Source of the DNA: Pseudanabaena sp. M53BS1SP1A06MG
GTDB lineage: Bacteria; Cyanobacteriota; Cyanobacteriia; Pseudanabaenales; Pseudanabaenaceae
Length of the DNA stretch: 64,000 nt
Assembly (NCBI GenBank): GCA_020404105.1
Contig: JADBWH010000048.1
Location: 46,898 to 110,897 of the forward strand
Direction of reading: 5' to 3'
Part shown: piece after piece, positions 36,201-43,169 of the stretch
Position numbering within the stretch: position 1 is the first letter of the stretch
Layout of the letters: every line of letters begins with the position of its first letter
Notes under the pieces: model-generated
Told to the model about the DNA's origin: nothing
Databases searched by the model: none
The model's input: the letters and a program-made list of their open reading frames with translations, nothing else
Translations under genes and position numbers: made by a program

Positions 36201-37682
36201 CTCTTTTTTGGTTTGAGCTTGTTGTTCGGGGGTTAGTTGGCTGGGAATGATCCCTACGCGATCGCCGTCAAAGTCGATGACTAGGCGTTTAGCATCGTTG
36301 GGATGCATATAGCAAATGCCTTTCTGCACGTAGGCTTCGGGGTCGTTTTCCCGCAGGGTTTTGAGGTTGTTGGTAAATACGTCGAAGTTGGCGGCGTTGG
36401 CGACGGGGCTGCGGTAAATGCCGACTTTTGCGCCATCGGGTAGTCCTTTAAAGCTTATTTCTCCTTCCTGTAGTTGGTTGTGGGGCTGCGCGATGCCACT
36501 GGGGACATATACGCCGCCTGTAGCGACATCGACCCATTCGCTTTGCATAAATTCCTGTAAGCGTTTGGTGATGTCTTCCATTTCGAGGATTTGGCAATGT
36601 CCTCCTTCCTTCAGGTCTGCTTTTAAAACGTCATACAGCCAGTCTTTATATTCTTTGTCTGGGGGTGGGTTTTGCTGATTATCGTTTAGGTCAATTACTG
36701 CGGTGAGTCCTAGTTCTTGGGCTAGTTCTGGTTCGATTAATTGGGTAATTTCCTCTGTTTCTGGTTCTTGACTTTTTTCTAGCCGCTTTTCGTGGCGTTC
36801 GATGTATAGTTGGGCAATTTTGCGCGGATCTACTTGGGCTTCGGCTAGGCTTTCGGCTTTAGCTTTTAGTTTGGGCAGTACGTCTGCTTGCACTCCTTCG
36901 GGGAAAAAGACTAGCGCTTGGGTTCCCAGTTTCTGTTCGGTGAATCTTGCGTCTTCTTTTCTCGACCAGTATAGGTTTACTTCATGGATACCTGTGGTGG
37001 TGGTTTTGCGATCGCCTTTGATACTGGATTTGGCGACGATCGCATCGACTTCCATGGCTTGGCACAGGAGGCTACTTCGACAGGTTCCTTTGATTATTCC
37101 TTCCCATTCGGGTACGCCTGCACGAAATTGAAATGGTCGCTTGGCTTCGGCTTCTAGAGCTTGGGCTAGGTCTATGGAGATGAGGCTATAGCAGTCTCCG
37201 AGTTTGCCGGCGATCGCTCCCATCGCTTTGTCGCTAATGGTAATTCCGTTACTCAGAGTAATGGGTTCCTTTCCCCAGTCGGCTTTGTAGGTTCCTGTGT
37301 CTGCATCTTTGCTCAGGCTTTCATCGTCAATGATCAGGATGCGTGCTTTCTCTTTGGTTACTGCGGTCTTTGCGTCAGATATTGGTAAGCTGCCATAGGC
37401 GACGGCATCGCTATGGTTGGGGAAGATTTCGGTGCTTACTTTTTCGGCGATGGCGCGATCTGTAAAGTAGGCGGTTCGACCACTGGCAAGGATGATATGC
37501 AGTCCTTGTTCTTTTAGGTTTTCGATATCTCGCTCGGTTATGCCATCGTACATTCTGCCGATCGCTAGTTTGGTGGGGTCTAATTCTTTGCCAAACTTGT
37601 GTTCGAGGTATGTGTTCTCAACGCTTTTAGGCGGTAGTGGCAATTCTTTGCCCGTTTTAATGTTGATTTGCCTGAATTCCAT
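33222..37682 (-). CDS. Giant two-barrel RNA-polymerase-like protein, 1486 residues
   Basis: A multi-domain protein. Residues 140-225: SNGITIS (144-150), PFQFRAG (183-189), KGT (K198) and SSIKG (K222), matching the first barrel of RdRP/YonO-type polymerases. Residues 415-475: VGIYRSPVAN (R424, P426), ICYMHP and VIDFDGDRVG, with the catalytic-type DFDGD at 470-474. A long region follows, partly shared with the 788-residue paralogue (ALWHNNNR, VKVIGLQYDS). Around 1195-1320 lies a PUA/ASCH-like domain (NTCIEAMRGHGRCHTTRR, EGDIAIAYAG). The C-terminal 90 residues (QLVFERKG...TDTLTLE...NQVTVKDA) recur in the proteins at 53452 and 54545. EQP repeats link the parts. Function inferred; the polymerase reading depends on motifs. 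Confidence 0.65.
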   Translation of the reverse strand: MEFRQINIKTGKELPLPPKSVENTYLEHKFGKELDPTKLAIGRMYDGITERDIENLKEQGLHIILASGRTAYFTDRAIAEKVSTEIFPNHSDAVAYGSLPISDAKTAVTKEKARILIIDDESLSKDADTGTYKADWGKEPITLSNGITISDKAMGAIAGKLGDCYSLISIDLAQALEAEAKRPFQFRAGVPEWEGIIKGTCRSSLLCQAMEVDAIVAKSSIKGDRKTTTTGIHEVNLYWSRKEDARFTEQKLGTQALVFFPEGVQADVLPKLKAKAESLAEAQVDPRKIAQLYIERHEKRLEKSQEPETEEITQLIEPELAQELGLTAVIDLNDNQQNPPPDKEYKDWLYDVLKADLKEGGHCQILEMEDITKRLQEFMQSEWVDVATGGVYVPSGIAQPHNQLQEGEISFKGLPDGAKVGIYRSPVANAANFDVFTNNLKTLRENDPEAYVQKGICYMHPNDAKRLVIDFDGDRVGIIPSQLTPEQQAQTKKEIEQYPTLIQEIITKNLPENKPVQVEKEKKIPRDREHGFPNLASASINAADNPTGKVANLGMRLEALRWDTQNIAPDDRASYLQNIGNHFQKVLAEDLSDKHKFKILNDDWRSRISEIREIAQKVPHSTQPEKVIAAGLGKTERLLWDLETLTAVNLQRAVDTPKSARKVDEQEFEFCQKIGKFKEVEWIKDKDNTQAYLGNHGLKTNTQDPVGWMVEQANQIHHEYKLIGDRNYNRFDHLMPKDKLNPEYTTWAKEISTEYSHQIAKAVATRNRLEHEEEIAIVATSPKGNIIEIVSPSQADPEGKSPMWDMAKQGESVDIQIAQNKDWKTKSNYPYKAVAILDEETKVDIGLISPETIKKYGKTLEDGKVLANLKLDFNLGISRNDVKDLFATAEKYLEAQSAAIPENERESRAAALWHNNNRAIAAKMFTEIVTTQLQELQVDKVKVIGLQYDSNELKDKQWQPNELVNCRLAIESNPESPIYDKRVIQVREQEQWKNIGVVHSDAAYMPIGTEFTANINLSASKKDADFAIAKSTVKLPEIWHGLSPERVKAAINLDAIAPHLKEAITKAADNQPTMTEFVSKLADENVGLKAQVQIGGRINGITYLYEGQAVKASLIEMSWKNLAMIGVKYDPERDREALTAPSSPTLPQSKLPIEQEPQNVQSNTQPNTKANPLSQIESQPKSEQPEQPEQPVKITGKPIQMVYPLKMHGEANPLPVNTCIEAMRGHGRCHTTRRYEPYAAYGFKEGDIAIAYAGKQQVALRVGKQYQITQEMLSDTEYQKQWTGMEKHGAKELQTFQGHRNTWGLHFEPLGDYIDGKIVPFPSLEKQTNSIVTDIQKLEEWRQIAQYLDKSENYINRIQELIEGESITEKATLAMSRDSEMLAKQVASQWREILAVKSDYIEQQDGQLVFERKGNEGKYRATWEQTTDTLTLESKTVTEGSIKYAPLLVQQGLEITQNQVTVKDAKNVDLALKVIAESQKQKQEQR

Positions 37683-37797
37683 ATCTTCAACATTCTTGCT
37701 ATTACATCTTTTAGCGATGCTTAAGCGAGGGGATTACTTCCGCCTAAGCATCTTTGCTATTCACTGACCTTTGCATGGTCGTGAATAGTCGTGGCGA

Positions 37798-37989
37798 TTA
37801 AAAGTCAATTTGGTTAGCCTGTTGTTTTGACTTTTTCACTTTTTTTCTAATCTTGGGCTGTTCTGTTTGGGGTGGTAGTGAATATGCTGATTCATAGGAT
37901 TCGAGGTCACTGGGATCTGCTAGCCCTTGGCTCAATAGTTCTTCGTAGCTATATCCGCGATCAATGTAGTCTTGAATGTTTCTTGTCAT
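37798..37989 (-). CDS. Small acidic/basic protein, 63 residues
   Basis: No family recognised. An acidic N-terminal half (DRGYSYEELLSQGLADPSDL) and a Lys-rich C-terminus (KIRKKVKKSKQQ). It lies directly upstream of the 1486-residue gene on the same strand, with two small hairpins between them (37711-37785). Start ATG 37989. Possibly a regulator or cofactor of the big protein. Confidence 0.5.
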   Translation of the reverse strand: MTRNIQDYIDRGYSYEELLSQGLADPSDLESYESAYSLPPQTEQPKIRKKVKKSKQQANQIDF

Positions 37990-38286
37990 ATTGTTGAGCT
38001 TCCTATTTCAATACAATTGCTTTCTATCCCTTTGTTGATTTGCAATCTATCATCATTGTCTGATTGTTGATTTTAAATCATTACAAATCTTTCTATTTCT
38101 TCTTTTGAATTTAGATTTATTGACTATTCTAGTTGATGTAGAATATCCTTGTAATACTCTCCCAGAGTATTTTACAAAAGGGTGTTTTTGTAAAATATTG
38201 CTTCTTTTCTGTCAATCCTTTCTGTTTATAAATTTCTGTGAAGTATCAGATTTTCAACTTTACAAATTATTCTATTTACGGAAGTG
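37990..38286. other. AT-rich intergenic region
   Basis: Divergent promoter region between the 63-residue gene and the 159-residue gene. Strongly AT-rich, with homopolymer runs (TTTTGTAAAATATTG) but no clear repeats or RNA gene. The short ORF here (38105) is not convincing. Confidence 0.4.
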
Positions 38287-38763
38287 ATGCAGGCTTTGTG
38301 GGCTTTGAGTAATACGCTTTCTCGCTTTGCTGAGTCTATCCCTTACATTCTGTTTAAACAGGAATGTGCGAAGGCGATTTCTGAGGTGCGACAGCTTTTT
38401 CATCGTGATGATATTTCTTGGCGTAATATTGCAGATTTGGCTGAGTATGCTCTTTATCATCCACTTCGGGGTTTGATTTTTTGGAAACATCAATGGCGTT
38501 TGTTAGGTCAAATTTACAGTGAATTGTTTCCTTCTTCAGCAGAAGTAGAGCTATCTCTTTCCCCTAGCCCTGATAGTGAGGTTTTAATTGTGCGGACTCT
38601 CTCGAAGCAAGCTTTTGGTCTTGTTGTTGATAATCTTCAACTCCTTGCTTCTACTACTTTGCGGTTTTTCCCTACAATTTCAGAAATCTCTCTTTCTGCT
38701 TGTTTCTTGAATTTTCCGATTAATTACTCCCGTCAAGAAATGTTGGCGGATGGCATTATTTGA
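38287..38763 (+). CDS. Hypothetical protein, 158 residues
   Basis: No family recognised. Hydrophobic/aromatic N-terminal half (YHPLRGLIFWKHQWRLLGQ) and a beta-rich C-terminal half. ATG at 38287 or GTG one codon before. Stops 22 bases before the recombinase-like gene and is likely cotranscribed with it. Confidence 0.5.
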   Translation: MQALWALSNTLSRFAESIPYILFKQECAKAISEVRQLFHRDDISWRNIADLAEYALYHPLRGLIFWKHQWRLLGQIYSELFPSSAEVELSLSPSPDSEVLIVRTLSKQAFGLVVDNLQLLASTTLRFFPTISEISLSACFLNFPINYSRQEMLADGII

Positions 38764-38785
38764 TTTGTAATCTGGTGACTATTTC

Positions 38786-39469
38786 ATGCGAACTAGAGCG
38801 ATCGGTTACGTTAGGGTTGATGATTTTCCACCTCTTCATGGGGTTGATGACTCTGCCCAGTCTGATGCGATTTGGGCTTACTCTCGTTCTCTAGATTTTG
38901 ATTTAGTTGATATTTTCTTTGATTCTGGTGACAGATCTAGCAATTTTTCTGATTGCATCGGACTTCAACAGTCTTTTGCAATGATTGACTCTGAACAAGC
39001 CTCTGCTCTTGTGGTTTATAAGCTAGATTGTTTGTCTCCTAATGTTTTAGATGTTATTCAGATCATTTCTAAAATTGTCGGTTACAAGGCTAGTCTCCAC
39101 AGTATTGTTGAAGGCTTGAATACTCAAAGTGGGCTTGATCTATTCTTTGTAAATATTGCTTCGGCTTTAAATCAACTAGAACGCAGTTGTGTTTCCAATC
39201 GCACGATTCACGCTATGGCTTCTAAGAAAATGCTAGGTCATCATTGCGGCAGTCCTCCCTATGGCTATCAAGTCGTTGATAAAAAGTTGCGCCGCGATCC
39301 TGCCGAAGCTCGTGTTATTGCTTTGATTTCTTCGATGAAGGCTGATGGTGCGACTTTGCAGATGATTGCTGATGAGCTTAATTTTCAAGGCTTTACGACC
39401 AAACGTAATTCTAAGTGGCAACCTACCCAAGTTAGTCGGGTTCTTACTAGTAATAGTAAAGCTCAATAA
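38786..39469 (+). CDS. Serine-recombinase-like protein lacking catalytic residues
   Basis: A 227-residue protein. The N-terminal resolvase fold is recognisable (RAIGYVRV...YKLDCLSPN...EGLNTQSG...LNQLERSCVSNRT), as is the recombinase/HTH domain (GSPPYGYQVVDKKLRRDP, GATLQMIADELNFQGFTTKR). The catalytic Ser after YVRV is Asp (YVRVDD instead of YVRVST), and the two Arg of KLDRLSR are Cys and Pro. It should bind DNA but not cleave. Likely a domesticated DNA-binding protein or a degenerate XisF-like recombinase. It sits directly before the repeat-rich non-coding region. ATG start. Confidence 0.75.
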   Translation: MRTRAIGYVRVDDFPPLHGVDDSAQSDAIWAYSRSLDFDLVDIFFDSGDRSSNFSDCIGLQQSFAMIDSEQASALVVYKLDCLSPNVLDVIQIISKIVGYKASLHSIVEGLNTQSGLDLFFVNIASALNQLERSCVSNRTIHAMASKKMLGHHCGSPPYGYQVVDKKLRRDPAEARVIALISSMKADGATLQMIADELNFQGFTTKRNSKWQPTQVSRVLTSNSKAQ

Positions 39470-39721
39470 GTGTTTTTGGAGGCACTATAGCTCAAAACCC
39501 TGAAATCCTTAACCTAAATTATTCACTAATCTATAAATCCTTTGTGGTGTCGTTATCCCAGACAACAGACTGTTTTAAGGATAATCGCTAAATTTATCTT
39601 TCAGTAAGGATTTCGAGGATATTTGCTAATTCTGATGAATAATGCAGGATTTATTTACGGAAATTTTCAAATCTCGACCAGCGATCGCAAGCTGTTACAG
39701 CACGTTGTGCTGCACTAAAAA

Positions 39722-39774
39722 ACAGAGAATTTTTTGGAAGTGCAGCACAGAAGGACTGCCAAAAATTTCTCTGT
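39722..39774. repeat. Imperfect long hairpin
   Basis: ACAGAGAATTTTTTGG and CCAAAAATTTCTCTGT arms enclose a GTGCAGCACAG segment that repeats from CAGCACGTTGTGCTGCAC just upstream. It resembles a MITE-like or palindromic intergenic repeat. Confidence 0.45.
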
Positions 39775-39976
39775 ACTACTTCAAACTTCAAAAGGCTGTA
39801 TACCATTCATGCCATATTTGTAATAGTTAGGATTATTTAGTTTATTGCCACAATTTCTCATAACCTTCCAGATTTTGTACTCGGGCAAACCCATCTCCCC
39901 ATGCTAGTTATTGGTATCAAAGAGGGCAATCACCTTAGCAAGCATGTATTTTAAGTTCATAATATCAATATAAAAA

Positions 39977-40085
39977 GAGGTCTAAATTACCTTAAGTCAA
40001 AGACTCATGGTGGCATGACTTCATGGTGTCTTAGCTATCATATGTGCTTATTACTCCAAAGCTATTCGACAGTCATAAACCAAGC
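39977..40085 (+). repeat. Direct repeat A, copy 1
   Basis: Opens GAGGTCTAAATTAC and contains TCATGGTGGCATGACTTCATGGTG, then a shared ACTCCAAAG and TATTCGACAGTCATAAACCAAGC end. About 85 percent identical by eye to copy 2 at 40134. Confidence 0.75.
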
Positions 40086-40107
40086 CATCATGAAGTCATG
40101 CCACCAT
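40086..40107 (-). repeat. Inverted CATGAAGTCAT motif
   Basis: CATCATGAAGTCATGCCACC followed by AT is the reverse complement of the core in direct repeat A. Flanks (AACCAAGCC, GTCAAAAAG) match the copy at 40331. Confidence 0.65.
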
Positions 40108-40133
40108 ATTGTCAAAAAGGCATAGTGCAGGAA

Positions 40134-40238
40134 GAGGTCTAAATTACTTCAAGCCAAAGCCTCATGGTGGCATGACTTCATGGTGTTTCAACTGTCGTAC
40201 TTATAACTCCAAAGTTATTCGACAGTCATAAACCAAGC
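40134..40238 (+). repeat. Direct repeat A, copy 2
   Basis: Same layout as copy 1, with the same CATGGTGGCATGACTTCATG core and ending in AGTCATAAACCAAGC. The 48-bp interval between the copies contains an inverted core. Confidence 0.75.
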
Positions 40239-40252
40239 AGTAGTGCTAAATA

Positions 40253-40291
40253 GGTAAGGATGGGCGGCGCTTCGCGCCGCCCATCCTTACC
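40253..40291. repeat. Perfect 18-bp stem palindrome
   Basis: GGTAAGGATGGGCGGCGC, TTC and the exact complement. GC-rich within AT-rich surroundings, so it was likely inserted. A degenerate relative lies at 510. Confidence 0.7.
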
Positions 40292-40330
40292 CCAATAAAT
40301 CCTTTCTTTTTTAAGACTATCAACCAAGCC

Positions 40331-40352
40331 GCCATGAAGTCATACCACCATG
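40331..40352 (-). repeat. Inverted CATGAAGTCAT motif, second copy
   Basis: GCCATGAAGTCATACCACCA followed by TG. A further, weaker copy (CATCATGCCACCACGAAGCC) lies at 41070. Confidence 0.6.
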
Positions 40353-40702
40353 TCGTCAAAAAGTTATTTTAACTTGATGTCATAACCTTATGACTTTGTC
40401 ATTTTTAGATGTCATAACATCATGGCTTTATTATCTTTAGAGATATCCCCTTAAAAACCGAAGGCATTAGACAAGATGACTGGGGATAAATACAAGGTAC
40501 ATGATGCGATCGCTACTTCCTAAAATATAGGCACTGGTCAGTTAAGACGTGGGAGAAGTAAAGCCGCATAATGATAGCAACTACAACATAGAAATCGGAC
40601 GATGATATATTCCAATCGCCATAGCTGGATAGTATCCGCTGGCAGTTCGCAGTTACTAATGCAAGTTTTTTATGACAATTTGAAAAAAGGCAATCCTGTG
40701 CA

Positions 40703-40830
40703 TGTCATCAATTAGGAAAAAAAACTTGAAAGGTTTGAGCAGCTTAACTGAAAAAATCATAGTCTTTTTCGCCTGTTTTTTTCTATCTGCAACTACCGAT
40801 TAGCCTTATCCCCCAGTTTAATTGATGACA
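40703..40830. mobile_element. MITE-like element with TGTCATCAATTA inverted ends
   Basis: TGTCATCAATTA (40703-40714) and TAATTGATGACA (40819-40830) are perfect 12-bp inverted repeats 104 bases apart with no coding sequence between. Extended, the ends look like GGGCGTGTCATCAATTAA, a terminus that I associate with IS5-type elements. No clear target duplication. Confidence 0.5.
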
Positions 40831-41104
40831 CGCCCTAGCTTATCAACTTCCCTCAGAGAATCCCAGCTAAGCATGATCCATCAATCCACAAGGCAAACCT
40901 AACTTCAATCATCCCTACTACTGATCCGCCTTTGTCATAATTGGCAATGGTTTGTAGTTTTCATAAACTTTGCTCCTTTAGGCAACCTATTACATCGTCA
41001 AACAAGCTATATGTTCTAATAACATCAAATTTGTTAATGTCGTGAATCAAAAAATTTATGCCATCTAGACATCATGCCACCACGAAGCCAAAACATTAAA
41101 ATAG

Positions 41105-41140
41105 CTTGACAGTAATAGATTTTGACCCCAAAATGTCAAG
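41105..41140. promoter_or_regulatory. Inverted repeat and TATAAA just upstream of parA
   Basis: CTTGACA (41105-41111) and TGTCAAG (41134-41140) form 7-bp inverted arms, followed by TATAAAT at 41141 and the ATG at 41152. Probably the autoregulatory operator or promoter of parA. Confidence 0.4.
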
Positions 41141-41151
41141 TATAAATTCAA

Positions 41152-41913
41152 ATGAATCGAAAAGTGCAAATCATTACAGTCACCAGTCTGTCAGGTGGAC
41201 AGGGTAAAACCACGACTGCTTTTTTCCTAGGATTGTCTCTGGCAAAACGGGGAATAAAGACTCTATGGATAGATGGCGATCCACAACACAACTTAACCTT
41301 GTACGGAAGATCTCCTCACAAAGATGACGAACCAACCTTGCTAGAGTGCCTCACCGCATCGGTAAAGCCGATAGAGGCAGTATACAAAACCCAATGGGAA
41401 AATTTATATATAATGCCTAGCGATCGCGCCCTTGAACAATCACAAACTTTTCTAGCAAATGCTTCGATGGGCGAACGAGTATTACACAGACGAATCAAGG
41501 ATTTACCATTTGAAGTCATTTTGATTGATTCGCAGCCAGGAAGATCTCAGCTGTGTTCTACCTGTATATGCGCTGCCGACAAACTGTTGATACCAGTTGA
41601 GTCGAATAGCAAAGGATTAGTATGTCTACAGAGTACTTTAGAGGCGATCGATGATCTAACTGAGTGCGGAGCATTTACTGGTAAAGTGGCAGCGATAATC
41701 CCCTTCCGCGATACCATTCGCGGGATAAACCGCACCAAAATTAGCAGCAAAGCGCTCTCATATTTCGAGACTGTCACCAAAGAAAATGATATTAAACTAA
41801 CTGCATCAATTGTCGATAGTGAAAAATTTAAACAAGCGATCGATGCAGGGACATACTTGCCAGACGACCTTGACAGAACATTTACCCAACTAACGGAGGT
41901 CGTTTATGTCTGA
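41152..41913 (+). CDS. parA: ParA-family partition ATPase
   Basis: A 253-residue deviant-Walker ATPase. The P-loop reads LSGGQGKTTTAFFLGLSLAK, with Gln replacing the usual Val in KGGVGKTT; the signature Lys of KGG is also replaced (SGG). A-prime/B motifs: IDGDPQHNLT and VILIDSQPGR. It should drive plasmid segregation with the 113-residue RHH protein. The stop overlaps the next start by eight bases. ATG start. The loss of the signature Lys is unusual for a ParA and may make it a Soj/Mrp variant. Confidence 0.85.
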   Translation: MNRKVQIITVTSLSGGQGKTTTAFFLGLSLAKRGIKTLWIDGDPQHNLTLYGRSPHKDDEPTLLECLTASVKPIEAVYKTQWENLYIMPSDRALEQSQTFLANASMGERVLHRRIKDLPFEVILIDSQPGRSQLCSTCICAADKLLIPVESNSKGLVCLQSTLEAIDDLTECGAFTGKVAAIIPFRDTIRGINRTKISSKALSYFETVTKENDIKLTASIVDSEKFKQAIDAGTYLPDDLDRTFTQLTEVVYV

Positions 41914-42247
41914 GTTTATATCAGATTCTATTCTTGATAATGTCGCCAACAGAACTAAGGTGAAACGGAATACTTCTATCAAGGCTGCTCCCCCAACGCC
42001 AAAGCCATCCGAGGAACTAATCAAAAGGACTGTTCGACTGACTCAAGAAACAAGTCGATATTTTGGTGGGCTAAAACTAGATCGCGGGGTATCTGTTGAT
42101 TGCTTATTAGAGGCATTATCTTTATATTGCCAATCCCACCCAGAGGTAGAGCAGGAATTGGTTGAGTCAGCAAAATTGATTGGTAAGGCTCGACAAGATA
42201 AAGCGGTTCGCGATCGTATTAACACGATGTCTAAGAACTATTTATAG
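41906..42247 (+). CDS. Ribbon-helix-helix partner of ParA
   Basis: A 113-residue protein. A disordered basic N-terminus (about 1-35) is followed by an RHH-like domain: KRTVRLTQETSRYFGGLKLD then RGVSVDCLLEALSLYC. Proteins of this design (ParG/Omega type) bind centromere repeats and stimulate ParA. The start overlaps parA by eight bases. Its target could be the repeats at 39.98-40.35 kb or those at 42274. Confidence 0.72.
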   Translation: MSEFISDSILDNVANRTKVKRNTSIKAAPPTPKPSEELIKRTVRLTQETSRYFGGLKLDRGVSVDCLLEALSLYCQSHPEVEQELVESAKLIGKARQDKAVRDRINTMSKNYL

Positions 42248-42273
42248 ATAATTCAGTGACCAAAGGAAAATGT

Positions 42274-42432
42274 CACTGGTCAGCTAATGGGGAATAGGTG
42301 CTGAGGCACTGGTCAGCTAAATCGTGATCGACGTATTTGCGTCTTTTTTATCGGCATGAAATTGACGTTGCAGAGCCTATCCCACATTAACTGACCAGTA
42401 CTGGTGCTGAATCTCCCATTAGCTGACCAGTG
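42274..42432. repeat. CTGGTCAG repeat array with exact 18-bp inverted ends
   Basis: CACTGGTCAGCTAATGGG (42274-42291) and its exact reverse complement (42415-42432) flank two further copies: CACTGGTCAGCTAA (42307) and the inverted TTAACTGACCAGTA (42387). A fifth copy is at 40532. Lies between the partition genes and the T4SS operon. Candidate regulator site, centromere or oriT. Confidence 0.65.
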
Positions 42433-42662
42433 AATTAAAGTATCTAACAATAATTTCAAATTTTGATTTTATTAACGGACAAACACAATATGTAAACTTT
42501 TTTAAAGAATTTATATACTATTTATATAAAAGGCATTGATAGCTACAGCAATATCTTCTATTGTTCCCTCATCAACTGTGTTATTGCTGATTTCCAAGAT
42601 GCTAAATATGCTTGTGGAAACTAATAACTATGTTTTTTAGACCCAATTAAGTTGCAAGTATT
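42433..42662 (+). promoter_or_regulatory. AT-rich leader of the T4SS operon
   Basis: AT-rich, with TATATACTATTTATATAAAAG near 42511-42531 as a possible promoter core. No ORF. Confidence 0.35.
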
Positions 42663-43154
42663 ATGACTTATTTGTTTTTAGCTTTCTCCTTTATGGCTTG
42701 CTTTAAAGGGTTGTTTTTTACTGCTTTCTTGTTGCTAATTGGCTTTTTGTTGGCTAAGCCAAAAACTTTGCTGAGTATCTATAAATTGATTCTTAAACAT
42801 ACTCGCAATAATAAATTCTCTGCCACTCTGATTCTTGGTACTGGCGTTGGTTTTTTGGTGGGTATGCTGTTTGTTGTATCCGTTGAGCCTGCTAATGCTC
42901 AGTTCTTCCAAACTACTGAAACTTGGCTTTCTAGCAAGTTCAATATTGGCGGTGGTACTGGTGGTGGTAATGCTGTTTCCATTGTCTTTAATGTCTTAAG
43001 AGCAATTTTTGTTATCTATCTGGGTATCTCTCTGGTTAGGGTCATTCAAGCAGCGAGAAATGATGATGACTGGCAACAGTTAGCTCGTATTCCCTTGATC
43101 TTAGTCGTTACTGTTACTTTGGGCGATATCCTCGCTAAGCTCATTACTGGTTAA
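42663..43154 (+). CDS. VirB2-like pilin/membrane protein
   Basis: A 163-residue protein. Long N-terminal hydrophobic region, a TM helix ending VEPANAQ, which looks like a signal cleavage site (ANA-Q at about 80), and then a mature part of about 82 residues with a Gly-rich loop and two TM helices. That layout fits VirB2-type pilins with long leaders. First gene of the T4SS operon, just before VirB3/VirB4-like genes. ATG start. Confidence 0.65.
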   Translation: MTYLFLAFSFMACFKGLFFTAFLLLIGFLLAKPKTLLSIYKLILKHTRNNKFSATLILGTGVGFLVGMLFVVSVEPANAQFFQTTETWLSSKFNIGGGTGGGNAVSIVFNVLRAIFVIYLGISLVRVIQAARNDDDWQQLARIPLILVVTVTLGDILAKLITG

Positions 43155-43169
43155 TAAGGTTGGTTGATC

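Larger units (their letters stand above)
39470..41151. other. Non-coding repeat-rich region, candidate centromere/origin
   Basis: About 1.7 kb without a convincing gene. It holds imperfect hairpins (39722-39774), two direct repeats of about 105 bp, inverted copies of a CATGAAGTCAT motif, an 18-bp perfect-stem hairpin, a MITE-like element (40703-40830) and an inverted repeat next to parA. Position upstream of parA/RHH genes suggests a partition centromere or replication origin. No Rep gene is seen. Confidence 0.5.

Noticed and set aside
33222..37682. Considered whether this large gene is a relaxase-helicase (MobF/TraI).
   Set aside because: No Walker A helicase motif and no three-His or Tyr-pair relaxase motif was seen; the DFDGD and barrel motifs fit a polymerase core better.
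38105..38287. A 60-codon ORF in the AT-rich intergenic region.
   Set aside because: Low-complexity, hydrophobic/aromatic composition from poly-T sequence and no ribosome site.
39642..39830. A 62-codon ORF within the non-coding region.
   Set aside because: It spans the imperfect hairpin repeat and has no protein-like features.
39977..40352. The repeat units looked at first like a short CRISPR array.
   Set aside because: The repeats are about 105 bp, imperfect and in both orientations; the spacing is not uniform and no cas gene is present.
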